From the NCBI GenBank assembly GCA_020086605.1, contig JACBWW010000007.1, forward strand, positions 23,272,956 through 23,336,955: a stretch of DNA of 64,000 bases, read 5' to 3'. Source of the DNA: Lanius collurio. Lineage: Eukaryota; Chordata; Aves; Passeriformes; Laniidae. Of the stretch, positions 15,137 through 28,600 are shown in pieces. The notes below the pieces were generated by a model. That model saw only the letters and a program-made list of their open reading frames with translations. It was not told the DNA's origin and did not search any database. The translations under genes and the position numbers were made by a program. How positions within the stretch are numbered: position 1 is the stretch's first letter; every line of letters starts with the position of its first letter.

Positions 15137-15806
15137 GAAACGACAGCAATCTGTTGACATAAGCATAGGTGTAACTTTGTAAAAGGTCACATTTAGACTG
15201 ATAGAGTGAATGAAGTAGGTTAAATTTATTTTTGGTAAGTATACTGTTGCCATCCACTTGGTCTCTTAATGTCTATCTTTCAGGCATGGTGAAGTTCTTT
15301 ACAAGAAAAGTGCAAATTGATGAAACTGGTCTTTTCCTTTTTTAATTAATGCACAGTCCTATCTACACGATCATACTGACACATTAAGGGTATTTTTTAA
15401 TTTGATTTGTCAGTAACTCCTAGCTTTTCCCTAATTATTCAGTGGTTTTGCAGGCTGTTGGATTGCATTCAGTCTGTTTTTGTCAAGGGTGCATTGGCAA
15501 ACAATGACATTATTTTCCTGGGATGGACAGGAAGGCAGAAAGATAAACCAGTGTTGTTGAAAGCATATGATAATTGCAAAGTAAAAAACCTTGAACCTTA
15601 TGATTGTAAAGATTACTTTGTCAGGTCATATTTTTCCTCTTGGAAGTCTTCCTGTTATCAGTTTTAATAGATAAAATACAAGTTGTTTCTAGGCATAACC
15701 TCTTTATAAACCATTCTTATCATTGTTCGTAATAGCTGAAAGTACAAAAATGTAGACCTATAAAAATGCTTAATGTTAACTGCACAGATTACATATGTAA
15801 ATAGAC

Positions 15807-15821
15807 TATATATATATATAA
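15807..15821. repeat. Short (TA)n microsatellite
   Basis: About seven TA units in intron. Confidence 0.8.
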
Positions 15822-18800
15822 TCATCCATCAGTAAACTTGGACACGTAAATATGGATAATCCAACCCTTTCAAACATGTCTGATAGGTGGTTTGTTAGAA
15901 TAAGTAAACTGCATATAAAGAAAGGAGTTCTCTTTTGGCCAGCTGGTTATTTCTTTTCATAGCACAATTATTCATGCCATTCTTGTACAGATTATTTTGT
16001 CATTTGGAAGGAAAATCAAAAAGCAAAATATGTTTAAAACCAGTGTAAGGTATCTGAGACTACAGATGGGTCTCTGGGCTGGATGTGCCATTAGCTTCTG
16101 TAAACTCCAAAACCAAGCTCACAGCTAAAAGTAAATGGGAGTTATTTCTCAGTAATTTTTGAAAAAGCTGTGTACAGATGGTCTGAATGAATGCTGTACC
16201 AAACAGCAGTAGGAAGGTATTTAGATGTGGATGATTCACTAGGAAAAAAAAAATTAAAACTTAAGCTACGCTTTGCAAGTGTTATTTTGGTAGGAGGGAG
16301 GGATGGGACTGGAGTTGTTTGGTTTCAGGATCAACACTACCAGCAGGTTTCTGCCATTACCCCTGCTTCCAGAATCTTCACTCACCTCAATCTTTTCCAC
16401 TCTTGTCTTGTCCTTATTATTACTTCAGGTAAGCTGCGTCTGTTTCGGCTTTGCTCTGGCCTGGGTGCCGGTTTAGGATTGTGGGGACTGTAAGAGCTAG
16501 GAAGCTTCCCTGATGGTTTTGTGCTGCCCTAGAGGGGCTCCTGCTTAAAAAGATTTCCAAAGACTACAGTTTGTCTGTGTTTAGTTGCTTTGTAGAGATA
16601 AAATATATGCAGGTGTGCTGCTCCGGGCTTTGTGCAAATATTATTTAGAAGTTGTAAAATGTGACTAGTTAAGTTTAGGTACTAATGGCAAAATAACAGC
16701 TAAATTCTTGATACTCAGCAGCCCCACTTTTTATCTTTTTTTTTTTTTTCTATATTGGCTCTATGCTTTCCAAACATCAAGGGGTTTGGGGTGTTTGTGG
16801 GATCTGGGTTTTTGTTGGGGGTTTTCTTACTATTATTTATTTCTAGTAGAAGTATTCAGCAATGATGAAAAGTTTCCAACTTCTGTTGCTGAAACAATGG
16901 AATCACTTTGAAAAAAACCTTTTAAAATAAACATCTGTTGTTTGGTTTTTTAAAGCCTACAAATCTATGTGAAGTTTCTCTTCCTGATACTTTTCATCTG
17001 GAAATTGTTATCATTAGTTTCTTGGGGAAAAGCTTCATTAAATTTTTAACTTTAAGTACTTTAATTGGTCTACAGTCCATAACAACCCTGTGATTTAAAG
17101 AAACACAGATAATAACTGTAACCTCTTTAGAAATTGTAACTGATTATTTGTAATTGGAAAGATTTTCTCACAGGGTTATGGTAGGTATTATTTTGAATGT
17201 AGGTTGAACTAAAATATTAATCAATTTATGTATGAATTGTTGAAGAGGAAAGTGCTGATGTTTTACCATACTTCTTAAACATTCCTGCCTTGAGGAACTC
17301 TAAAGGTAGGTTTCAGCCTGGAGTCAGTTTTTACAGCTGTAATAAATCCCCCACAGAAATGGCCTGTTCTAGTGCAAGTATCGGCAACCCTTAGTCAAAA
17401 CAGTGGCATAGACACCATTATAAAAACAGAATAAATACTTAAAGAACTCTACCAACAGTTGGCTTTTCAAAATACTATGCTTTTTTAAGCAAAAAACAAT
17501 GAAGAAAGTAAAAGATTGCTGGACAAATATGCAAATATTTCAATACACTAAATAACAAGCAGTTAGAAAGGGCTGTGATAGACTGTGTCCTATTACTGAA
17601 CTCTACCCTTTGAAAAAATGTTTCCATTTTGATTTTTAAGAATCACTTGCTGACAGAAGGCAGGGCTGCTGCCAGCTCAAGATCTCTGTGGCACAATGGG
17701 GAACACTTTGAAAGAGCAGCTGAACGAGGGGGATTTCTCTGCCTGTTCAGTGGTTTTGTGACAGTGACCATGAACTGTTTCCCTCGGGTCTAAGGAAGAA
17801 AGAAAGTGCTGTTAGGGAAATACATTGCCCTGGACTAAGCATTCCTAAAATTTAATGTTGTTTGCTGTAATGTTTAAAGATATTCTCAGGAGGAGCAAGT
17901 ATGGACAATGACTGTGGGGTGTGAATTTATGATACCAGGCAAAAGGGAAGTTATGGCTTCTGTGCTAAGTTAGAGTGTCACCAAATGCAGCAGACACCCA
18001 TCTGCCTAATCACAGTGCAGTAATTGTCAAGTTAATAGTATTGGATAATATTGCATAGGCCTAGAGTTTGCAAGTTGGTAGCCCATCATTAAGTTTTCTT
18101 TATATGGTGGTGTTTAAAGGTCATGTTGGGTTGTTAATGCTGATTATTTAAGCTGCAGTCTGTGGGAAGAGGTGGTTCAGGGTTACAGGTACCCTCTGTT
18201 AGCTTGAAGCCTTGTGTGGAATTCCTTGCTTTGTTGCAGCCATGCTCCATTGTTCTGGGCCTTGTTTACATATATGCTTCTCGGCCGATTTGTAAAACAG
18301 GGCTGGAGTTTCTTCCCTGACAGGTGTCCAGCAGTCTCTTTCAAAGTCTGGGTAGGATGGGAGAGAAAAGATGTGTAGGAATGTAAAGTCAAATGTGTTA
18401 GCCTTGCCCAGCTTCTAGTATGTGCATGCCTCCGGTGATGCCTTACCATGTACACACCCATTGTCTTGGGACCAGTTAGGTCCTGCTGCAGTTTGCACCC
18501 ATCTTTTATCCTGCCACAGTCTGAGCCATGAGTGTGGCTGGTGAATGCAGCCCTTGCCACTCAAGAATGCATTTGCAGGACATATACCTGGAGTTAGGTC
18601 AGTTCTGTTACTTTAGGTTAGTTCTGTTACCTTTCTGTTCCTTCCTCAAAGTTACACAAATGCCATGCTTGAACTGTAGAGGTTTTTCTCCTTTGTTCAA
18701 CTCCTTGCAAATCAAAATAATCAATACTTTCCACATTTTATTTGTTCTGAAGATCTTCTACAAAGAGGGTTAGGTTTGTGGAAAAACTGTATTAGATACT

Positions 18801-21067
18801 CATAATACAAACAACCACAGAAACATTTCTTGGCTGTACAAGAAATGAATTATGATAAAATAGTTTATCACAGCTGATAGCAGAATGCTGATAAGTGGTG
18901 CTGTTTTTTTCCTGTGTTTGTCTGTGGGTTTGGGTTTCTATCCTGTCTCCCACCCTGTCCAAAGAGAGCGTGGACAAGAAACTGTTGGTTTTGTAAACAA
19001 AACTAGATCTCTCATATGACGCAGCGTTTCCCCAACCTGTCTCCTGCTTGTTTATGCAGGTGCCTATAGAGGAATGTGGGTATTTAAAGTAAAGCATCAA
19101 ACCTGATAAACACAGAAGTGAAGGGGTCACATGCTAGAATTGGTGCTCCCCATCTACACTGCAGCAATTCAAAGTGGGAAAGATAGGCCATTATTTCCCT
19201 CTTTTCCTGACAGGGGAAATACAGACTTGTAAGTATCCTTTGAATGTCTGTGTATCTAGCTGTTAGATATTTTCTCTATGGCTCAATTTTTCCCGTGTTT
19301 CAAGGCTGTAACTTCTTTTTACAGGAAGAATTTCACATACTAGATTTACATGTGTGTTGTTTTTTCCATTTTTTTTTAAAAAATCCTCCTATCTACATTT
19401 TTAATCAGTGTGTCTTCCTGTTTTGTGGATGTGATACAAGCAAAAATAAATTTGGGAAGATGTGACAATTAATTTAGATACTGTTATGATGGCAAAGTCT
19501 GCACTCACAATCCTCCCTGATGCACAGATCCCAAAGTTTGCTTTTGCTCTTGGCTGTAGTGAGGTCATGGGGGACGGCAGGGTGAGAGATGGAGACTGTC
19601 TAAGCAGATGCTTTTGGTCGACAAACATCCTTTTCATGTCCTTTTGAAAACACTTTTTTTGGTAGCATACCAACATCACTGCTAAGGATAGGAAGTCAAC
19701 ATGTTTGCACTTGTTAATTTAGCATAGTCTTGAGGGTATGATTTTTTAGTACATAAAAAAAGCATGGTTTGAGGGCATTTCTAGAACCCTTGCTCATTCA
19801 AGATAAGCTGTGTAACTATGTATGTTTGCTGAAGGCTTATGTCTGTTATTTATAAGAAAATAAGGTGTTGATTGTTTTTCTTGTATGTCTTTTGTTTCCT
19901 GCTATTGCTATGAAAATGTTGAGATGTGTGTGTTTGTGGGAGTTCAGTTCCTGCTGGGTTACATCCAGTTGTATCTGGCAGCTGACAGTGACTGAGGCAG
20001 ACCTCTTCTTCCTGACTGTTCTTGAAAGACTTCGTATTAAAACCTCCCTCTACATTTTCAAGGCTTTATTTTCAGCTATTGACTTAGTTTTTCAGGACAC
20101 CTGAAATCCTAAAAGAAATCAATTCTAGGTAGATGAGTAATACAGGCTTCAGTCTTAAAAGTTGGGCTTAAATCCTGAACACAGCATAGCACAGCTGACT
20201 CTGAAGATGGTGAGTGAAATACATTCATGGTTGAGGTGTGACAAATAATGACATTTTTGAGTGTATTTTCTAGTTCTAAAATGTTTATGTATTTTGGTTG
20301 GTATTTACACTTCTAGTTAAGTCCTGATGAGGTGGAAAGTTACTCAGTGGGTGAATAAATAAAGACAATAAAACTAGGAAACAGAAGAAGAGAAAACCTG
20401 AAGTAGCAGCTGGAATGGTATTGTCCAGTTTTGCACAAAGAAGGCAGGTTGATATAACAGCATATTTGAAGAGTCCTTTTCCTCATGGATATTTCTGGCT
20501 ATGGTTCTTTATATGTGTGCATAGCCTAATGTTTTTAGTTGTTACAACTAAAGGAAGGACTTCTGGTGTAACAGAAGAAATTGTATTTTTCCTGTCTAAC
20601 TTTCCCGTTTCCACTTTAAAGTATATTGTCAAGTGGAATCATATCTGTACAGCCATTTGGGGATCTGAGTATGAAAGGTTTATGTTTAAATTTATTCAGC
20701 TTGAAAAGACTTCTACTGTGAATGGATGTGTAGTTTTTATTCTCCCTACCTGCAGGTGGTCTGAAGACAAGATCTTGAAGTCACTTGGAAATTTTCATGA
20801 GGGAGCTTCAGCTTTATGTTAAGGTTTTGATTTTTTAAATACTTTTTGAGATTTTTTTGATTAATGTTGTTTTGAACAGCCAGAGTCTCTTTGGAAAGCT
20901 TGCTTTGTGAGGAATGTGTAGTTTCCCTGCTGAAATTAAAACTCAGAGGGGGTAACTGAATACTCCCTGCTGTCAGTGCATTGCCAGCCTGAAGAAAAAA
21001 CAAACATGCTTACTGAGAACAATGAACATTCCTTCAAACCCTAGGAGACAGATTTCCCGCCCTCCCT

Positions 21068-21077
21068 CCCCCCCCCC
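21068..21077. repeat. Poly-C run in a pyrimidine tract
   Basis: Ten C residues inside CCCTCCCTCCCCCC...TTTTTT; low complexity. Confidence 0.8.
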
Positions 21078-23221
21078 TTTTTTAATACAGACAAAAAAAG
21101 ATCCTGTCGAGGTGTTTTGGGGCCCAGGAGTGTCTCAGCCGTGTCATTGTGTTTGGGTGCCTTGCTTGGGGCATAAGGGCTGCAAATGGTTGACAATTAC
21201 GTTGGAAATTTAAAGTGTGTCCTCCAAGATACTTTCCCTCTCTGCCCCCTGCCATGCACGTCCTGTCTCCCCCCCTGCTTGACCTTCCCCCTACAGTTCT
21301 AGTGATTTAACTCTGATTTTCCTTATGTTTTTTGTGCCACTTCTATAACCTGTTTGGCTTCAGATACAAGTCCCAAGCTGCCTGTTCTCTTGCTCTGCTC
21401 AGCCTGATTTCAGTGTCCCTTATACAGCAGATGCTCTATACTTGCCATCTCTGAACTGAAATCTTCACTTACAAATAAGCAATTTCCACTGCTACTTACT
21501 CCCTTGTTTCCAACTTAAATGAAGATTTGCAGTGATATTTTAGTATTCTGGTAAATTCTTGATGCTCAGAGGATATGTGAGCAGGTCAGAGGACAGGTCA
21601 TAACTTGAAAACTAGGTGGATGAGGATGTAGAAACTTATAGAAAGTTACTTGCTTGTAGAAACTTAATTATCTGGGGTTTTTTTAAGATGAGAAGTTATG
21701 GAAATAAAGTTTCTTGATTACTATTAATAATGAGTGTTTTAGAATGGTACATAAGACCAAGCATTTTTCATAGTATTCTTTTTGGCTTAAGTTTACAGGC
21801 TTGAAGATTTTTAAGAACATCTATCATGAACTTACATAAAGAGAGCTTTTATGTGCCTGTCATGAGATTGAGTGCTCTGTGAGATCATCCTAAAGTACTT
21901 TCATCAAGAGATATTGCTTTTTTTATTAGGTTATTTAATTTATATTTTTTGTTGCTGGACTCTTTCTAAAACCTGTACTGTGAGCTTCAAAATTTATGAA
22001 GTTGCTTTCCTCTGGATTTATCTCATTTCTGATTGACTTTGGAGCCTCAGAAGATGGCAGTTCCTTATGAAGCTTTCTGCAGTTGGGGTGATTACAAGGA
22101 ATTACTCTTTGTATTTGCTGGCATTTAATATTGTGGGACTTGGAGATACTGTAGTAAAAGTAAAATACAATGAAGACGTAAATGAAAGTCTTTGCTTTGA
22201 AGACAAAGTGTCAAATGTACAAGAAGATGTGGGATGTGGATTATGAGCAAGTAGGGGAGGAATAAAATTAAATACATAGGTCATGAAGCCAAGCAACTCA
22301 GAAGCCAGAGCCTGTGTTGACAGCAAAGGAGATAGGAAGAAACTAGAAAGCCAAGAGATTGAATTGCAAAGTGTTCAATACCTACAGCTGTACTTATAAT
22401 CCTAGACTTGTTTAGTTTGGAAAACAGCTTTAGTACCACAGAATACTATTGTTAACCTAGCACTGCCCAGTCCACAACTAAACCATGTGCCCCATCTTTT
22501 GAAGGAATGGTCCCCACACATCCAATGAAGGATAAAGATTTTCCTTAGCCTTCCTTTGCTTGCTAATGTATTTATGAAAATATTTTTATTGTCTTTTATA
22601 GCAGTAGCCAGATTAAGTTCTAGATGGGCTTTGAGCCTTCTATTTTTGTCCTTGCATAACCTCATAACATTCTTGTAATCATCATTTGACATCAGTTCAA
22701 ACTGTTGATACTTGCTAATCTGTCTGATCAAGCTTTTGAGATTTGTTTTAAATTTTGAAAATGGGTAACTTGTAATATGGGGGGTTATGACTTAGTTAGG
22801 GTGGGAATTGCAAAAGCCTGACTCTTTACTTTATCTTGTGTTTTTGTCACATGTTATGAACAATTCTATAAAAATGTAATGCATTGAAGATATACCTGTG
22901 GCAGTAAAGTAATATTCCAGTGAATTTCTCTTAGTATCACTGTATTTTTAAGATAGAACTGTTAATTAGCTGTATGGATGGTAAATTCTCCTAAATGTTA
23001 TGTTTCTGATGAAAATATCTTTGTTTTCTAGACCAGCTTGTTAAGCAATATTTTGGGATTTCATTGCCATGCCAGATTTTTCGAGTTGGTTGCGTGTTAA
23101 TGTTATTGAAATGGTTAATATTACTTACCTTCTCTAGAGAACCATATTTTAAGATGCCTGCCCATAGCTCTATTTGCAAGTATGATTACACGTTCAGTAT
23201 TCAGGTCAAGATGACAGATGC

Positions 23222-23475
23222 TTTTCACAGAATCACTGAATGGAACAAGTTGGAAGGGACCACAGTGGATCATCTGGTCCAGCCTCCCTGCTTAAGCAGG
23301 GTCATCCCAGAGCACAGATTTGCATCCAGACAGTTCTTGAATATCTCCAGTGAAGGGAGACTCCACAACCTCTCTGGGCAGTCTGTTCCAGTGCATGCAC
23401 AGCAAAGAAGTTCTTCCTTATATTCCCAAATTTCCCTCAAGGTTTCTAGCTTTCTCAGAAGGTCTCCTCTCTTTT
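23222..23475 (-). mobile_element. CR1 LINE 3'-end fragment, antisense
   Basis: The sequence reads as the reverse complement of a CR1 3' end: CACAGAATCACTGAATGGAA, then TTGGAAGGGACC, GATCATCTGGTCCAGCCTCC, and the CTCCACAACCTCTCTGGGCA / CTGTTCCAGTGC and AAAGAAGTTCTTCCTTAT blocks. It is a 5'-truncated, diverged copy. It sits about 200 bp upstream of the PDZ exon acceptor. Confidence 0.88.
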
Positions 23476-23610
23476 ATTTATTTCCTATTCTAATTGTCTC
23501 TGTATAATTACTGTTTCTTTATAGTGATTTCTTACTGTGCCTTCTTAATTATGTGAAGCACTTAATTATTGTATTAATTTTTGTTGGAGCCAGTACTGAA
23601 AGCTCATTAG

Positions 23611-23838
<228 letters not shown>

Positions 23839-25289
23839 TAAGCTTGTATCATTGGCTAGAAAACCAAACGTGTTTCAGCCTATAAGCTACGGAGCAGCTA
23901 GATTTGCCAAGATTTGGCAAGTTGATGACTTTCATTCAGTCTTATTAATGTGCATATTATGTGGTTTTAACCTCCTCCTTGAACACAGACACTTTATGGG
24001 AGAAGATGGAGAGAGGCAGCCTATTGATCAGAGCAAAACCCGAGGCAACATATTCTGTGAATGCTGCTGTGATGAGTCAAGGCACTGTCTCTGTCCTCCT
24101 GAAGTGCAGGGCCCAAAGCAGGCTGTCAGCCCTGCTTCCCTGCTTTTGGTGTGCTCATCAGTGCATGTGCTGTGCGGGCCAGTTGGGCTGTCAGGAGCAG
24201 GTTACATGAGAGGCTTTTGGACAAGCATTTTCCCACTCTAAAAGTATTTGATGTCTCAAGCATTTCTTAAGTGGTTTGTGTGAAGAGTCCTTTCAGTTAG
24301 TGGAGGGGAGAAGTGAAGCTGTTCATCAAAACAGAACACATTTGTGGTATGAAAACTTTTTGCTTTGTCATTTTGACTTGCGACTTTTAAGTTCATGCTA
24401 TTTTTGCTAACTTGAGTTAAAAAAAAATTTCATAAAGTATTTTTGACAGAAGTGAACTGCTGTTAAAGTAGGCTAAATCTTGTAATTTCTGAAAAAAATT
24501 CCAATCAAGAAATCTGAACCATATGCTCATTCTTGGTAATTTCCTACTCTGGTGTATCAGAACTTTCAAGTTAATTACTCTTATCAAATTATACCAGCCA
24601 GTCTTTCATGTGAGAATTTTTTAGAATCAAAAAAAGAATTTTGGTGCAACACATAAAATGCCAAGAATTTGAGCTTGATGGGTATGATGATCTGTAAATA
24701 TAGTGACTGTTTGAGGCTGTCTTAAATGAGGACAGTCTCTTGTGAAATAGCACTGACAGGTAAGACATCACAGTGCTAGACAAAGGTAAGAGAGGTGCAC
24801 AAAAACATGCTTTTCACCTTCAGTTAGAAGGTATTTTTGATAGAAGGAATTACAGAAACCTGGAGCTCTTTCACAGCTGGTAGTTTATACTCTCAACAAT
24901 AGCTACTTCTGGAAGCTCTCACCAAATTTTTGTGGCATTGAAGCTAATAAATGCAAAATACTTTTGCAACTAACATAAATCATGATGATGTTCAGCAGTT
25001 CCAGCTTGTGCTGGCTATTTCAGTAAAAGCACTTCTGTTAGCAGAAGTTACATCAGCTGTTCCAGTCAGAGAAAGGAGCAACTTCAGGGTTGAGAAGTTT
25101 TATAGACACTGAAGAATCTACCGAGACAGCAAGTCTTAATTACCAGGAAATCCTTCAGAGCAAGTAGGAAGATTCTCTCTTTCTTGGTGGTTTTCAATTT
25201 TATGACAGTAATTTGCTCAGAATCTGTGAATCCTGATCTATCTTTGGAAATGGCAGGTTTGGTGCAGAAACACTCATGAGAGACACAGC

Positions 25290-25622
25290 TGTGTCATGCC
25301 TCGTTGTTCTCTACAACTATCTGAAAAGAGGTTGCGATGAGGTGGGGGCCATTCTCTTCTACTCTGACAGCACTTAGAGGACAAGAGGAAATGGCCTTAA
25401 GGTGGGAGATTCAGATTAGATACTAGAAAATAATTTTTCACTGTTATAGTGGTCATGCATTGGGATAGGTTGCCCACGGAGGGAGTCACCACCCCTATAG
25501 GTGTTCAAGGTGCCTGGAGCTGATACTGGGTGTTGTGGTTTAGGCATTCCCATGGTAGTGCTGGGTGGACATTTGGACTGGATCTTTTAAAGGTCTCCTC
25601 CAGCCTTGATGATTCTGTGATT
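25290..25622 (+). mobile_element. CR1 LINE 3'-end fragment, sense
   Basis: Diverged sense CR1 tail: GAGGACAAGAGGAAATGGCC, GATTAGATACTAG, GGTTGCCCACGGAGGGAGTC, GGTGTTCAAGGTGCCTGGAG and an end reading CTCCAGCCTTGATGATTCTG followed by TGATTC, as is usual for CR1 3' termini. Confidence 0.87.
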
Positions 25623-28600
25623 CACTTCATGCATGTGATTTGGAGAACTTATCTACAGCTAATCAAGTGCTGATTTGCTGCTGGGGATTTGTGACTGTTC
25701 TCTGCAGGCAGCAAAGCCCTATTGCTGTGTGTGCCCTTGAGCACTCTGGTGCAAAATTGATGGATTTTCATCAGTCTTTTAGCATCCCTCCCCTTTTTCT
25801 CTCTCTAGCTTATGTGCAAAGGGCAAAAACAAGCTAGCTGTTCTGGCCAAGAGGTTGAAACAGTGGCTGTTGCTAGCGAAAACATTTTTGTCTGAAATTG
25901 ATTAAGAACTTCCATAGCTCCCGAAAGAGGCACTAGCCCTTTGGGTCATTGACAAGCCTGCATAGTATTAGATAAAATTTCATAAAACTTACTGAATGAA
26001 ACTAGCTGGGGCTTTTGTCTGTGGTTTTTCAACTTTGCTCTTTCTCTTGGAAAGTTGCCTTAGGACATCAGTCCTTTGACGGTCAGAAACCTTTTAACTT
26101 CCAGTCTCATTTTATTCTTGGCCAGCTTGTTCTCATGCACTGCTGTTGCTGTGCTGAAATAGCTTTTCTTTTCCTGTTGAAAGTTCAAATGATGCAGGTT
26201 TTTGTAAAAGCCTTGTTGCACGCTTTCTTTCAGAAGTTATGGTTTAAACAACAGTGTTTTGTTTTGTTTGCCGTAAATCTTAAGCTGAATTTTTATGAGT
26301 GCTTTGAACAGCCTTGTCTTTAACCAAACCAGTTGTTTAGTCTTTTTGTGAGCAATCCTGCAGGTCTGTATTGAATTGAATCAGAGAACTGATCTGACTA
26401 CAAAATTACTTGAGTAAGTAGGATTTCAGCTGGGTTGGGTAGGACCACCACTTCTCAGAGGTTGTCTGCACTTTAATCAATTACAGCAATCTTGAAATGG
26501 CAGTTTTAGCATTTTTAGACTATTTCAATCTTTGGGCCCACACTTACTGTTCCCTGAGGAGACTGGGGATAGTCCCAAAATTCCCTTTCATTGAATTACA
26601 TAGAAGATGAAGTATTGATCTGCACATCATCGTAGCATCTGAAGCACAAAATAGATGGTTTGAAGTTCCACTCAATACTTAAGCTTAAGAGAATCTTTGT
26701 TTTAATCACGTTGTTTTTGCTATCTGTGAGAGTTGGTGTGGATAGTCAAGATCTAGATATTGTGTGGAAAACGTTTTTCACTGGGGTTGTTTGCAATATT
26801 TATTTGTAGACTGATCCAGAAGTGAAAAATCAAACTTTTAAAAGTCTATTGTGTTATACAAAAATTACTTCTTAACAAAATTCTGGAAAGTAGAGAACTT
26901 CCTTGCAATTAATGTCAGTATAATTAATCAAGAAAAATCAGATTTTGTCACTGCTGGGAAGTGCATCCATGTGAAATTTCTTCTCAAAGCAGTAGAGCCA
27001 CAGCCTGATCCTATATTGATCTAACTGTATGTAGGAAACAGCAGGACATGCTATTGTCTGTTTAGTAGTCTAATGTACCTACAGCAAAGACCAAGGGAAA
27101 ATGTTTTGGTGAGAGTAATGTGTTTCATTCACAACAGTTATTTTGTGTCTGTGACAAAGGTTTCTTAAGGAGCTCGTATTGTTCTGCAGTGGTAGCTGGC
27201 TTCCACAAAATTATATTTACCTGCTATCTTTAAAGAATATGATGCTTAACTCAGGGAAAATAACAATGGTTTCTGAATAAAAGTGTCTACAGTACCAATA
27301 CTCAGCATAAGTGTGTTGGCTATCAGCATACATACTTTGCTGTATTTTCTGGAAACACTGCATAGTTGTGGTCTAAAACAAATCAGGACTGTGCAACTGG
27401 CTCAACAACAAACATGATGTTTAAGTAGTTTACATATATTGATGGTTGAACAAACACAGTGTACTTTTGGTCCTGAATTAAAATAGGACTCAGGAGGCTT
27501 AATGTTATTTTCTCAAGTGGATTTGTAGAAACAATACATCTTAATTGCATGCTAGTTCTTCAGTGTAGTACTGAGTAATTTCTTGTGTAGATTCCTTTCC
27601 TAGGAAAATGGAAAGCAAACTGTGCTTAGGACATTTGTTACAGGAATTACATGTGAATTTCTTTTGAATTTCTTGAAGCTGCATATCTGTATACAAATGA
27701 AATTGGTCTGAGTGTTGATGTTGAAGTGATTGCTATATTCTGTATAATTTAATTATTTTGCATATACTTCTAACTTAAATTCCTTTCTACTTATTACATA
27801 CCATCTTCATTCCTTTGCATATACTAGACATAAGCATACATCACAAATCCATAGTAAGAGTAATTTTTCACTATGCATTCATGAGACACATTAAACTGTT
27901 AAAAAACTGGCACATAAGTGAGGGTTTAATGTGTGATTTATTAAAGGCAGGGTGAGATTTTAACCTCTGGGAGTGACCTCAAGAAGTTATATATGTTGTC
28001 TTCTTGGCTGCTTGAGTTGTATGTTAGGGGCAGTTGAAATGGGTGGGCGAGGGAAGGAGCAGCCTCTTTTCCACAGGGTCTGCCAGTGATGAGAAGCTGG
28101 ACTTAGTTTATTGGCCAGCTCTGCAGGTACTGCCAGTGACTGAGAACAAGCTTTAAAGTTCAGGAGTTTAGGCACATTGTGTACACAAGGACTTGTTGGA
28201 TTTTTTTTCTGTTCTGTAGCATTTTGGTGTTATGCCTTCATGTTGCCAAAGTGCCAGCTCTTTTTGTAGTGCTGAAGAAGTCCACTGTTGAAGGAGAGGG
28301 AAAGAGAGTAGGAGCAAACACACTTGTTATTGGAAGCATAGTATAAATACTGGCATTACTGTGCAAAATCCTAACTGGGGAAGTGACTTCCATGGTACTT
28401 GTGCTATAAACACCTAGACATGGAAAGTTAAGGTTATCTTGATTTGCTTGGCTGTTCATGAAGACAGCCAGCTCCTAATTAAAGCACAGAAGGAATTTTT
28501 AATTAATGTCTTGAAGGCTCCAAGATTATCCAGTATGGTTTCAGACACCTGAGACTTGAGCAGAAATGTGTGAATAAAAATCTTGACAGTCTTTTACAAC